This document shows positions 22,920-34,956 of a stretch of DNA of 64,000 nt, in pieces; within the stretch, counting starts at the first letter, position 1; each line of letters opens with the position of its first letter. The notes under the pieces are model-generated. The model did not search any database. It was given only the letters and a program-made list of their open reading frames with translations, and was not told the DNA's origin. The DNA comes from Diphasiastrum complanatum (Eukaryota; Streptophyta; Lycopodiopsida; Lycopodiales; Lycopodiaceae), in assembly GCA_029204225.1 (NCBI GenBank), contig CM055113.1, forward strand, positions 29,610,805 through 29,674,804, read 5' to 3'. Position numbers and translations under genes: made by a program.

Positions 22920-25761
22920 GGGTATCATAGCACTGAGGTTATCACTGCGTGATATCTGAACAGTGATTCTCTAGGAAACACAATATGGCTACAACGATCG
23001 ATATGAGAATAGCAATTAATCTTGATAGCGGAAACTACAGAGTATGAAAATTCAAAATCAAAACACTTCTAAAGGGTGAAGGCATCTGGTCGGTGACTGA
23101 AGTCACAGAGGTGCAGCCTCCAGAGGGAGACTCAAGGAGACCTGAGTGGATCAGAAAGGATAAGCGTGCAATGGAGATCATTGTAGAACTACTCATGCAG
23201 ATTGAAGACTATGAAAGCAACGATGCAGCATGGAAAAGACTAAAATAGAAGTATAAAGTGAGGACTGTCGCTTCAGTGATGCATCTTGACAATCATTTGC
23301 AATCCATACGATGGGATGGCAACCAATTGGATCAGTATGTTGAGAAGATCAGAACGATCATCGCTCAACTGCATCAGGTCAGGAACACCAGGTCCCAGCA
23401 CCACAACAATTGATGTACTTTATGAAATCTCTACTTGCGTTCCATCAGCCGTTGAGAATGCTCATACTGAGTCTACCATACATGACATTCGACAAAGCAA
23501 TCAGTCTTGTCACTGATGAGAGATTGATGAGGGACAAAGGAAAAGAAAGCAGTGATCAGGAGAAATCTCTTTTCACAAAGAGAACGAAGAAGAACAAGAA
23601 CAAGCCCAGATTTGACAAGACAAAGTCTTCGAGCAGAGGCAACGACAACTGCAATCTTCTTCCTGTGAACACTATCACAAACCAAGACACACAGCCAATA
23701 GGTATTGGTTCAATCCAACAATACCTTGCATGCACTGCAAGAAGAAGGGGCACTCTGCATATGATTGCAAACTCAACCCAAAAAGGAAAAACAAAGCTGA
23801 CAAAGAAAACGGTGCAGAGTCATCCAAGGATGCAGACAAAGGTGATGAAGCTTTCACAATACTCGATGAAGCTTCAACAAACTACATTGAACAAGACTAT
23901 GATGTAGTCATTGATTCAGGAGCAACAACTCACACATCACCTGCAACAAAAGAATCTTGATCGACTTCAGAGAACTCAAAAACGACAGAGCAGTAATTCT
24001 AGGTGATGGGGGCCGACACGATGTCAAGAACATCGGGACTCTACAATTGTGAACACTGTCAGGTCAAGCAGAGCTGCTAGGAGCACTCTACGTATCTTCA
24101 CTGAGAAAAGACCTGCTATTAGTCTCCAAGATGGCAGATCTTGGAATTCGAGTTCTGTTCGATGGCAATACATGCCGAATGATTGAGAAAACAACAAACA
24201 AATTGCTGACAGTTGGATGTACAGAAGGAAATCTCTACCAAGCCAAGATAATCAACAATTCTGATAGCATATTAAATGCATCAGAAAATGAAGATCAGCT
24301 CTGGCACAGAAGAATGTATCATCTGAACATGAGAAGCCTGTATGACATCTACAAGAAAGACAGTCATAGGTCTGAAGATATCCATACTCGATATTGGTTC
24401 TGCAAAGCCTGTCAAAAAGGCAAACAACATCGGAATCCATTCACACATGAGGGAAGAAGAGCCAAAGAAGTTCTTGAGCTCGTCCACTCAGATGTCTATG
24501 GACCAATGAAAGTGGATTCGCTCTCAAGATCGAGGTATTTCCTGACGCTCATTGATGATTACAACCGGATGACAACGATCTACTACTTTAAGAAAAAATC
24601 TGAAGTGTTTGACTCTTTCAAGAAGTTTGTGGCATTTGAAGAGAGACACACCTCAAAGAAGATTCAGATAATTAGATTTGATAATGGAGGTGAATACAAG
24701 AGCACAATTTTTTTTAAATTCTGCCAAGAACATGGGATAGAGCATCAATCCCCTCCTGCATACACCCCCGAATATAATGGTGTCGCAAAACGAAAAAACA
24801 GGATGCTAGTCAAAGGAGCCAGATGCATGATGGCACAGGCTCGATTGACAAGTCAATTTTGGGCTGAGGCAATAGTTGCAGTAGTACACCTGTAGAACAG
24901 ATCAACAACGACAGCCTTGGAAAACAAGACACTGTACGAAATGTGGACAAGTAATCTGTCATATGTGCATGTATTTGGATGTGCAGCATACAAGCACATT
25001 CCAAAAGAAAAAACAACAAACTCGATAAAAAATCAGAACAAACAATCATGGTCGGATACTCGAACAGATCACAAGTGTACAGGCTCTACAATCCAACCAC
25101 GAAGAAGGTCGTTTTGAGTAGAGATGTGAAGTTCGATGAGTCCACATTCCCTGGACTGAAGGATGAAAAAGGCCATGAGATCTTCACACTGATGCCAATT
25201 CAAGAGGGAGATCGAGAATGTCTAGTTGATTAGCGTTAACTACTCTTGTAATTCTCTGTTTAGCTATCTTGTAAACTCCACACCGTGGAGATATAAACAC
25301 AATTTTGGATCAACACAAAAATTAGAGCTAAAAAGAAGAAAAAGAGTAGAATAGAAACACACAAAGAGACGAAAATAGTTGTGCATGAAAGTCCGCCAAC
25401 GAGTAGAACACAACGATAGAGCTGAGTGTCAGGCCGCCAACGAACGAGACATTGACCATCTCGCTCCAGACTCAAAAATCGATAATACAGTTGCTCTCTC
25501 TTTCCCATCTCTTTGATTTTTGTTGTCTTGATTGCTAGAATGATTTATGTTCTGTGATCTATGGTCACATGCCTAGGATCTTGAAAGCTTCCGCAAAAGA
25601 AAACTAATAAAAAAAAAATATGTTTGTGAAACCATTTGCAACATGGTATCAAAGCACTGAGGTTATCACTGCATGATATCTGAACAATGATTCTCTAGGC
25701 AACACAATATGGCTACAACAATCCACACGAGAATAGCAATCAGTCTTGATGGCGGAAACTA
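22273..25761 (+). mobile_element. Ty1/copia 'family F' in unit 1: LTR, gag, protease, integrase, partial second LTR and gag start
   Basis: Order on the plus strand: LTR 22273-22919, primer-site region, gag start (MATTIDMRIAINLDSGNY) near 22985, zinc-knuckle remnant, protease site VVIDSGATTHTS (about 23900), integrase with WHRRMYHLN, HSDVYGPM and DNGGEYKS (about 24300-24830), then a partial LTR (about 25226-25643), a primer site (from 25644) and a second gag start that runs to 25761. RT and RNase H are absent. Two F copies have thus been joined head to tail. Broken in several places. It interrupts the Ty3 integrase. Confidence 0.88.
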
Positions 25762-26904
25762 CGATATAGCGAGATTGAGTGTGTCTAGCAGCGGGACTAA
25801 TGGGTCCAACATAATCAATTTCTCATTTCTGAGTGACAAGATGTAAAGGCATATCCTTGAAGAGAGTTGGCCACCAAAATTTGGCCAAGAGGATTTTTAA
25901 AGTAGTGATTTCGGAAGAAAAATGACCTGCTCCAACACCTTCATGAGTGAGGGAGATGATAGAGGGTATTTCACCTTCAGTAAGACAACATCAGATAATT
26001 CCATCTAACCCTTATTTGTAAAGTTGGCCTACAATTAACGTATAAGATTTGGTTTTGAGGATCAACACATGTTGTTTGGGTTTAGATAAGGATGGATTCC
26101 TTTTTCCTAAAGTTAAATATTCTATGATTTCCTTGGCCCAAATGGGTGTAGAGTCAACCTAAAATAAGATGGCATCGGGTAAATCATCGTTGACGCCTTG
26201 ATATGGAGTAGGTAGGTTAGGAATTCGAGATAGATGGTCTGCTAAAAAATGTTGAACTCCCTTTTGAACCACGATCCTAAACTCAAATTCTCACAGTAAG
26301 AGGATCCATCGAGTGATACGACCAGTGGTGCAAGTCTTGTTGATGAGATATAGGAGTGCTTGATGATTAGTGAAGAAGGCAAAAAATTTTCCTAGAAGAT
26401 AATGGCGAAACTTCTAAACCGCATATACCATTTCCAAAGCTTCCCGTTCGGCAGTGGTATAATTGACTTCAGCATGTATCAATTGTCTACTGAAAAATCG
26501 GATTGGATAATCCTTTTTGAATTCTCCCGGTTGGATGAGCACTACTCCAATGGCATACTTGGATGCATCGGTATGCACATGGAACTCTTTGGAGTAATCA
26601 GGAGCCCGGAGGATAGGTGCATTGGTAAGGGCTTCTTTGAGTTGATTGAATGCGATGCGTTGTTCATCAGTACAATTGGGGACAACAACTACTTTGTAGA
26701 TTAATCATGCTTTATTAGCGAAGTCAAAAATAAAGCACCGATAGTAGTTGGCGTGGCCAAGGAAAGAATACACTTGGCGGATGGTACGTGGTTCCGGTAG
26801 ATTTTGAATGATGAGGATCTTTTCTGGGTCAATTGTGATGCCATCTTTTGAAATGATATGGCCTAACACAATACCATGTCTTACCCAGATCTGGCATTTT
26901 TCAA
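25762..26904 (-). mobile_element. Ty3/gypsy RT end, RNase H and integrase N-terminal part (unit 1)
   Basis: From right to left on the minus strand: an RT-end piece with LGHIISKDGITIDPEKI and FLGHANYYRCFI, RNase H sequence, and the integrase zinc and leading region (HEGVGAGHFSSEIT, AKFWWPTLFKDM, EIDYVGPISPAARHTQ). It lies between copia F and copia F2 and continues the element seen at 21349-22272. Broken in several places. Confidence 0.85.
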
Positions 26905-27893
26905 TCATTCGTGAATTGTAAACATACCTCTAGGACCGCAAGAATCGCAAAGGGACGCAAAATGAAAAGACATGAAAGAAACGAAAGGAAACGAAAGAAA
27001 TGAAGGGGAATCCTTCGTGCTGCAGCTGGCAGCTCAACAGGCTTGGAGTCCTAGACTTCACGCCCAGCTGAAATGGGTAGCAACTGATTAGTTGATTAGT
27101 GTTAACTACTCTTGTAATTCTCTGTTTAGCTATCTTGTAAACTCCACACAGTGGAGATAAAAACTATATTTATGGATCATAACGAAGACTGTAACATAGA
27201 GAATGTGCGTGAGTAGAGTAGAAAAGAAAAACATTAGAAATGAAAGAGCTGTGCATAAAAGTCTGCCAAGGAGTAGAACACAGCGAAAGAGCAGAGCGTC
27301 AGGCCGCCAACAAGCGTGACACTGATGATCTCGCTCTTAAAATCAAACTGATAATTGATTGTTCTATTTTTGTGCATCTCCTTGTCTTACGCTATCTTGA
27401 TTGCTAGAATGAAATCTATTCTGTTGCTAGAATGGAATCCGTTCTATGATGTGTAGTCGCATGTCTAGGTTCCTGTGAAGCTTCCGCACAAAAGAAAATT
27501 TCAAAGAAACAAAATTGTTCGCGACAACGAAATGAAACCAGTTTCGCGTATCAGAGCACACAGGTTGTCAAAACTGATATCTAAGAAGTGATTCTCTAGA
27601 CAACACAATATGGCTACAACAATCCAAACAAGATTAGCAATCAGTCTGGATGGTGCAAATTACAGTGATTCAAGATCAAAACACTTTTGAAGGGCGAAGG
27701 CATCTGGTCGGTGACCGAACTCTCAGAGGTGCAGCCTCTAGAAGGAGACCCGAGGAGAGCTAAATGGATCAAAAAAGATGAGCGTGCAATGGCGATCATC
27801 GTTTCATCCATCAATGAAGATCTACTCATGCAGATTGAAGACTGTGAAAGCAGCCATGCAGCGTGGGAAAGATTAAAACAAAAGTATGTTGAG
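26905..27893 (+). mobile_element. Ty1/copia 'F2' in unit 1: LTR part and gag N-terminus
   Basis: The LTR part runs to about 27547, followed by a primer site (TATCAGAGCAC) and a gag start (MATTIQTRLAISLDGANY, about 27610) that continues through EGIWSVTELSEVQPLEGD and NEDLLMQIEDCESSHAAWERLKQKY. It then meets minus-strand RNase H of the same kind of element. Broken. Confidence 0.85.
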
Positions 27894-28293
27894 CGGCTTC
27901 GTGAGCAGATCTGCAATCATGTCTTCTGATTTTATGTATTGGACCTGGAGCTCTCCTTTCAAGATTAAATCTCAAATGTGATGGTACTTTAGAAGTATGT
28001 GTTTTGTCTTTGAATGGAAGACAAGAACTTGGGACAGATAAATGGCACTCAGAGAGTCCATCATCATCGTGCATGGCCCTTCTTGTGGTATCCCGATTGC
28101 TTCCAACATCATCTACAGCCACACTACCTCGTTCGCCACCTTTAAAGCTGCGACGTATTCAGCTTTGCAAGAGGATTGAGCTACCAAGGTTTGCTTTTTG
28201 CATACCCAGCTGATTGCAACTCTGCACACTATGGTACATCCTCCAGTTATGGACTTGATGTTATCTTTGCAGCTCGTCCAGCTAGCATCACTG
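27894..28293 (-). mobile_element. Copia F2 RNase H, facing left (unit 1)
   Basis: The minus strand reads a copia RNase H end: DASWTSCKDNIKSITGG, LVAQSSCKAEYVAA, FHSKTKHILLKYHHI and the closing ADLLTKPLN, which abuts the plus-strand gag at 27893. It is cut at 28293 by the tandem duplication junction. The longer copy is at 38239-40220. Confidence 0.85.
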
Positions 28294-30529
28294 TAGTTTT
28301 GAAGAACCGTCTAATGTTGAAGATGCATTCAACTCCAAAGAATGGTATAAAGCTATGTTGGATGAGTATGATGCCCTGATTGAGAATGAAACTTGGTTGC
28401 TTGTTGAGAGACCTCAAAGGAATGTAATAGGATGCAAGTGGGTCTTCAAGCTTAAGTTGAATGCAAATGGGAGTGTTAACAAACATAAAGCAAGATTAGT
28501 TGCAAAAGGTTATGCTCAAGAGAGAGGGATAGACTATGAGGAAACTTTTGCACCCGTGGCCAAGATGGTCACAATAAGGCTAATCATTGCACTTGCATCA
28601 CATTTTGGATGGATTCTATGTCAAATGGATGTCTCTAATGCTTTCTTGGTTTTTTGGAAGAGGATATCTATATGGAGCAGCCACAAGGGTTCATCAAGCA
28701 TGGAATGGAGAACAAAGTATGTCATCTCCAAAGAAGCATCTATGGCTTGAAGCAAGCCTCGAGATCTTGGAATTCGAGACTACATTGCTATCTTATTTCA
28801 CTTTCTTTTGTTCAAAGTGAATATGATCCTACTCTTTACATTAAGTTTGATGATGTTGGTATTGTACTTTTACTCATTTATGTAGATGACATCATCATTA
28901 GTGGAAATAGTGTTGATGGTATTGAAAAAATCAAGATAGATCTATCCTTAGAGTTCAAGATGGTAGATCTAGGGTGTCTTCACTTCATCTTAGGCATCGA
29001 AGTACTTAGAAGGTCTGATTTTATCTTTATAAGTCAAGTAAACTATGCTCAAAGTCTTTTGAAGAAGTTTAAGATGGAAGTATGCAAAAGTGTTGACACA
29101 CCAATGGAGCAAGATGTAAAAGTGCCAAATGAAGATGATGAAAGATCCTTCATGGACATCACTTTGTTTAGGCAACTTATAGGTTCCTTAATGTGGATCA
29201 CTATAACTAGACCAGATCTTAGCTTTAGTGTATGTAGGTTGAGCCAATCCATGCAAAAGCCATTGAATATCCATTGGAAAAAGGCTAAGAGGATTCTAAG
29301 ATACATCTCGGGTACATTGGATTTTGGGATTCTATATAGAGGAGATGTGATTAACCTTCATGCATTTAGTGATTCAGATTTTGCAAGGGACAAGAGGGAT
29401 AGGAAATCAACAAGTGCCTATTCAACTTTCATAGGAGAAGGTGTGGTTTCATGGCTTTCAAAAAAGCAAGAAACTATATCTCTATCTTCAACCGAGGCCG
29501 AGTACAAAGCTTTGACAACCACTACAAAGGAGGTACTTTGGATCAAGAGATTATTGGTGGAACTAAAGATCATGGATTCAGAGGAGGCACCAATCATCTA
29601 CAATGACAATATATCAGCCCAACACCTTGCATCTAACCCAATCTTCCATGCAAGATCTAAGCACATTGAGATATGCCATCACTTTGTGAGAGAAATGGTG
29701 CAAGCCAAGGAGATTGCTTTGGAGCATGTTCCAAGCAATGAATGTGTAGCTGATATACTTACTAAACCACTTCAAAAGACACCTTTTATGAAGTTCAGAT
29801 CATCACTTGGAGTGATTAGTAAAGCAATGATTGAACCAAGCTAGATAGTGAGGAGGAGTGTTAAAAATTCACAATTCTAGCTTGACTAGTTTTGGTCATA
29901 TGACTTGTAAATAGTTAGATGGTCATGATGTGGCTTGTCACACATGCCAAATAGCATAGGATTCCATTCATAAGGATGTTCTCAAGTAGACCTAAGTGTT
30001 AGAACCTTTGGAATGAGTCCAAATTATGCTTAGATACAAGGGAGAAAAAATAGGAGCTATTTTTGGTAATTTTGCATTGTTGAGGGATCTCCAAGATTCC
30101 AACCCTAACTTGGTAGGGATGAAAGATCCACCAAAATTAGCATTAGGGATAGGTTTAGGGCTACTCATACCTGCCCAAAACCGTGATGGATCATGTATAT
30201 ATAGGTCACCAAAATCAATCAAGCAATTTCATGTTTTTTCTCTCATAATGGTGCAATTGCTCTCTATGTTCATAATTGTTTGAGTACTTGTGATTACTAA
30301 TGATTATAGGATTGAATGTAGGTCTGGTGTACAGTACTCAGACTGTGGGAGGCCGTACTTTCACACGTGTGAAGCCTTCTTCAAGGATTTGGGCCATTTA
30401 GTGAGGTTCAAGCATAGATTTTTGATGGATTTTGATGGTTCAACTTGTGCTAATCTTATGAGATCATAATCTATTGTTTCCCTCATCATTTCAAGTGTTT
30501 TAGGATCCTTATTTGCTATAATTTTTACA
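28294..30529 (+). mobile_element. Copia family C, 3' part (unit 2)
   Basis: This is a duplicate of 19099-21348: RT from the KWVFKLKLNANG motif on, YVDD, RNase H, the purine tract and a 3' LTR (29859-30529). It has no 5' LTR, gag, protease or integrase, because the duplication began inside the element and not because of a separate insertion. It differs from unit 1 at only a handful of residues over about 396 codons. Broken. Confidence 0.93.
29859..30529 (+). repeat. Family C 3' LTR in unit 2 (671 bp)
   Basis: It matches 20668-21348. At several sites it agrees with the 5' LTR at 15192-15873 rather than with the unit 1 3' LTR, so most of the changes between those two arose in the unit 1 3' LTR. 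The palindrome TTCACACGTGTGAA is kept at 30360-30373. Confidence 0.92.
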
Positions 30530-31453
30530 TGGATGTGGTAGTAAATGGTGGTGGTAGTGGTGGAAGAGAAGTTGTGGTAGTAGGTAAGGAAACTGGAACT
30601 GTGGAAGTTGGCTGAGTGGACAAAATCACGTTTATTGAACCCGAACTTGAAGCTCCGACATCCATTGAACTGTCTGCTCCGGCTACGGCTTGTCTACGTT
30701 GTTGGGCCTGTTGGAGTAAGGCCTCCTGCTACGCTAGAACCTCCTTTGGGACTTGAGGTTTGGAGTTGGACATATCCGGAGGCAAATATCTTTTGAATGA
30801 CATAAGGTCCTTGGCCAGAAAATTTCAGTTTTCCTTTGAATGCTTTGGCTTGGTATAACATGACTTTATCTCCGACCTGGAACCCTCTAAGTTTTAAGGA
30901 TCGATCATACCATGCCTTTTGTCGACGTTTGTGGACTTGTTGAGCATGGATGCTGATGTGATGTGTTTTACACAGTTGTTCCAGATGAAATAATCTATTT
31001 GCTAGGATCTGTCGATTATCCAGCTCAAGATTAGAGGCTACTCAAAGAGATGGGATATGTAATTCTACATGCATAATGGCTTCTTGGCCATATACCAGTT
31101 AGAAGGGGGTTAAGCTTGTGGCTCGCTTCGAGGTAGTGCGGTAGGCCCATAGAGCAGCATGAAGTTTTAGTTCTCAATTGGATCGGCTGGACTCGACAAT
31201 TTTGGTGAGAACACCACATAAGATTTTGTTCGTGGATTCTGCCTGGCCATTGCAGCGTGGATAATACGAGAAACTTCTGTGATGTTTTGGAAAGGAGATT
31301 TGCTATGACAGAGTTAAGAAAATGTGTACACCTATCGTTGATAAGTTCTAGAGGACATCCGAAATGAAAGATAACCTGTTCATAGAGAAATTTTGCGGTA
31401 GAACAAGTTTCAACATTGCGAACAGCTCTTTCTTCTGCCCATTTGGTACAATA
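30530..31453 (-). mobile_element. Ty3/gypsy integrase C-terminal half (unit 2)
   Basis: This is the duplicate of 21349-22272, with the same flanks: family C 3' LTR on the left and copia F LTR on the right. Broken. Confidence 0.85.
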
Positions 31454-34400
31454 TGTCAGAAATTGTGAGCTCCTACAACTTTGTCATGAAGCAAAGCGAA
31501 GTGAAGTGAAACGAAGCGAAGTGAAACGAAATGAAGTGAAGGTCAAAGGGCGAACGATTCGCGAAAGTCAAACATACCTCAAGGACCAAAAGACTCGAAA
31601 CGAAATGAAACGAAACGAAAAGAAAACAAAAGAAAACAATTTGTGCTGCAGCTGGCAGCTCGACGAGCATGGTGTCTTGTACTTCACGCTCAGCTGAAGA
31701 GTTAGCGATAACGGAGAATAACTAACTAGTAAACTCCACGTAGTGGAGATATAAACATGATTTTGGATCAACGCAAAAATTAGAGCAAAAAAAGAAAAAG
31801 AACAGAATAGAAAAACATAGAGAGATGAAAATAGTTGTGCATGAAAGTCCACCAACAAGCAGAACACAGTGATAGAGCTGAGTGTCAGGTCGTCAACGAG
31901 CGAGACACTGATCATCTTGCTCCAAACTCAAAAACTGATAATACAGTTGCTCTATCTTGCCCATCTCTTTGATTTTTGTTGTCTTGATTGCTATAATGAT
32001 TTATGTTCTATCATCTGTGGTCGCATGCCTAGGACCGTGAAAGCTTCCACAAAAGAAAACTGAACGAAAAAGAATCTGTTCTTGAAACCATTTGCGACAT
32101 GGTATCATAGCACTGAGGGTATCACTGCGTGATATTTGAACAGTGATTCTCTAGGAAACACAATATGGCTACAACGATCGAGATGAGAATAGCAATCAAT
32201 CTTGATAGCGGAAACTATAGAGTATGAAAATTCATAATCAAAACACTTCTAAAGGGTGAAGGCATCTGGTCGGTGACTGAAGTCACAGAGGTGCAGCCTC
32301 TAGAGGGAGACTCAAAGAGACCTGAGTGGATCAGAAAGGATAAGCGTGCAATGGCGATCATTGTATCATCCATCATTGAAGAACTACTCATGCAGATTGA
32401 AGACTATGAAAGCAACCATGCAGCATGGAAAAGACTAAAATAGAAGTATAAAGTGAGGACTGTCGCTTCAGTGATGCATCTTGACAATCATTTGCAATCC
32501 ATACGATGGGATGGCAACCAATTGGATCAGTATGTTGAGAAGATCAGAACGATAATCGCTCAACTGCATCAGGTCAAGAACACCAGGTCCCAGCACCACA
32601 ACAATTGATGTACTTTATGAAATCTCTACTTGCGTTCCATCAGCCGTTGAGAATGCTCATACTGAGTCTACCATACATGACATTCGACAAAGCAATCAGT
32701 CTTGTCACTGATGAGAGATTGATGAGGGACAAAGAAAAGAAGGCAGTGATCAGGAGAAATCTCTTTTCACAAAGAGAAAGAAGAAGAACAAGAACAAGCC
32801 TTGATTTGACAAGACAAAGTCTTCGAGCAGAGGCAATGACAACTGCAATCTTCTTCTTGTGAACACTATCACAAACCAAGACACACAGCCAATAGGTGTT
32901 GGTTCAATCCAACAATACCTTGCATGCACTGCAAGAAGAAGGGGCACTCTGCATATGATTGCAAATTCAACCCAAAAAGGAAAAACAAAGCTGACAAAGA
33001 AAACGGTGCAGAGTCATCCAAGGATGCAGACAAAGGTGATGAAGCTTTCACAATACTCGATGAAGCTTCAACAAACTACATTGAACAAGACTATGATGTA
33101 GTCATTGATTCAGGAGCAACAACTCACACATCACCTGCAACAAAAGAATCTTGATCGACTTCAGAGAACTCAAAAATGATAGAGCAGTAATTCTAGGTGA
33201 TGGGGGCCGACACGATGTCAAGAACATCGGGACTCTACAACTGTGAACACTGTCAGGTCAAGCAGAGCTGCTAGGAGCACTCTATGTATCTTTCACTGAG
33301 AAAAGACCTGCTATTAGTCTCCAAGATGGCAGATCTTGGAATTCGAGTTCTGTTCGATGCCAATACATGCCGAATGATTGAGAAAACAACAAACAAATTG
33401 CTGATAGTTGGATGTACATAAGGAAATCTCTACCAAGCCAAGATAATCAACAATTCTGATAGCATATTAAATGCATCAGAAAATGAAGATCAGCTCTGGC
33501 ACAGAAGAATGTATCATCTGAACATGAGAAGCCTGTATGACATCTACAAGAAAGACAGTCACAGGTCTGAAGATATCCATACTCGATATTGAGTTCTGCA
33601 AAGCTTGTCAAAAAGGCAAACAACATCGGAATCCATTCACACATGAGGGAAGAAGAGCCAAAGAAGTTCTTGAGCTCGTCCACTCAGATGTCTATGGACC
33701 AATGAAAGTGGATTCGCTCTCAAGATCGAGGTATTTCCTGACGCTCATTGATGATTACAACCGGATGACAACGATCTACTACTTTAAGAAAAAATCTGAA
33801 GTGTTTGACTCTTTCAAGAAGTTTGTGGCATTTGAAGAGAGACACACCTCAAAGAAGATTCAGATAATTAGATTTGATAATGGAGGTGAATACAAGAGCA
33901 CAATTTTTTTAAATTCTGCCAAGAACAGGGGATAGAGCATCAATTCACTCCTGCATACACCCCCGAATATAATGGTGTCGCAGAACGAAGAAACAGGATG
34001 CTAGTCGAAGGAGCCAGATGCATGATGGCACAGGCTCGATTGACAAGTCAATTTTGGGCTGAGGCAATAGTTGCAGTAGTACGCCTGCAGAACAGATCAA
34101 CAACGACAGCCTTGGAAAACAAGACACTGTACGAAATGTGGACAAGTAATCTGTCATACGTGCATGTATTTGGATGTGCAGCATACAAGCACATTCCAAA
34201 AGAAAAAAAAACAAACTCGATAAAAAATCAGAACAAACAATCATGGTCGGATACTCGAACGGATCACAAGTGTACAGGCTCTACAATCCAACCATGAAGA
34301 AGGTCGTTTTGAGTAGAGATGTGAAGTTCGATGAGTCCACATTCCCTGGACTGAAGGATGAAAAAGGCCATGAGATCTTCACACTGATGCCAATTCAAGA

Positions 34401-34956
34401 GGGAGATCGAGAAAGTCTAGTTGATTAGCGTTAACTACTCTTGTAATTCTCTGTTTAGCTATCTTGTAAACTCCACACAGTGGAGATATAAACACAATTT
34501 TGGATCAACACAAAAATTAGAGCTAAAAAGAAGAAAAAGAGTAGAATAGAAACACACAAAGAGACGAAAATAGTTGTGCATGAAAGTCCGCCAACGAGTA
34601 GAACACAACGATAGAGCTGAGTGTCAGGCCGCCAACGAACGAGACATTGACCATCTCGCTCCAGACTCAAAAATCGATAATACAGTTGCTCTCTCTTTCC
34701 CATCTCTTTGATTTTTGTTGTCTTGATTGCTAGAATGATTTATGTTCTGTGATCTATGGTCACATGCCTAGGATCTTGAAAGCTTCCGCAAAAGAAAACT
34801 AATAAAAAAAAAATATGTTTGTGAAACCATTTGCAACATGGTATCAAAGCACTGAGGTTATCACTGCATGATATCTGAACAATGATTCTCTAGGCAACAC
34901 AATATGGCTACAACAATCCACACGAGAATAGCAATCAGTCTTGATGGCGGAAACTA
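31454..34956 (+). mobile_element. Ty1/copia family F (unit 2)
   Basis: This is the duplicate of 22273-25761: LTR 31454-32099, primer site TGGTATCATAGC from 32100, gag, protease (VVIDSGATTHTS), integrase (HSDVYGPM, DNGGEYKS, NGVAERRNR), partial LTR (about 34421-34838), primer site and second gag start. The head-to-tail structure is the same in both units, so it existed before the duplication. Broken in several places. Confidence 0.88.

Larger units (their letters stand above)
19099..28293. repeat. Tandem segmental duplication, unit 1 (about 9.2 kb)
   Basis: This block recurs directly downstream at 28294-38639 in the same order and orientation: family C 3' part, Ty3 integrase, copia F, Ty3 RT region, copia F2 start, inverted F2 RNase H. 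Differences are about 1-2% by eye. Both block edges carry TAGT (19099-19102 and 38640-38643), and a single TAGT stands at the junction (28294-28297), so the breakpoint has 4-bp microhomology. Confidence 0.92.
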
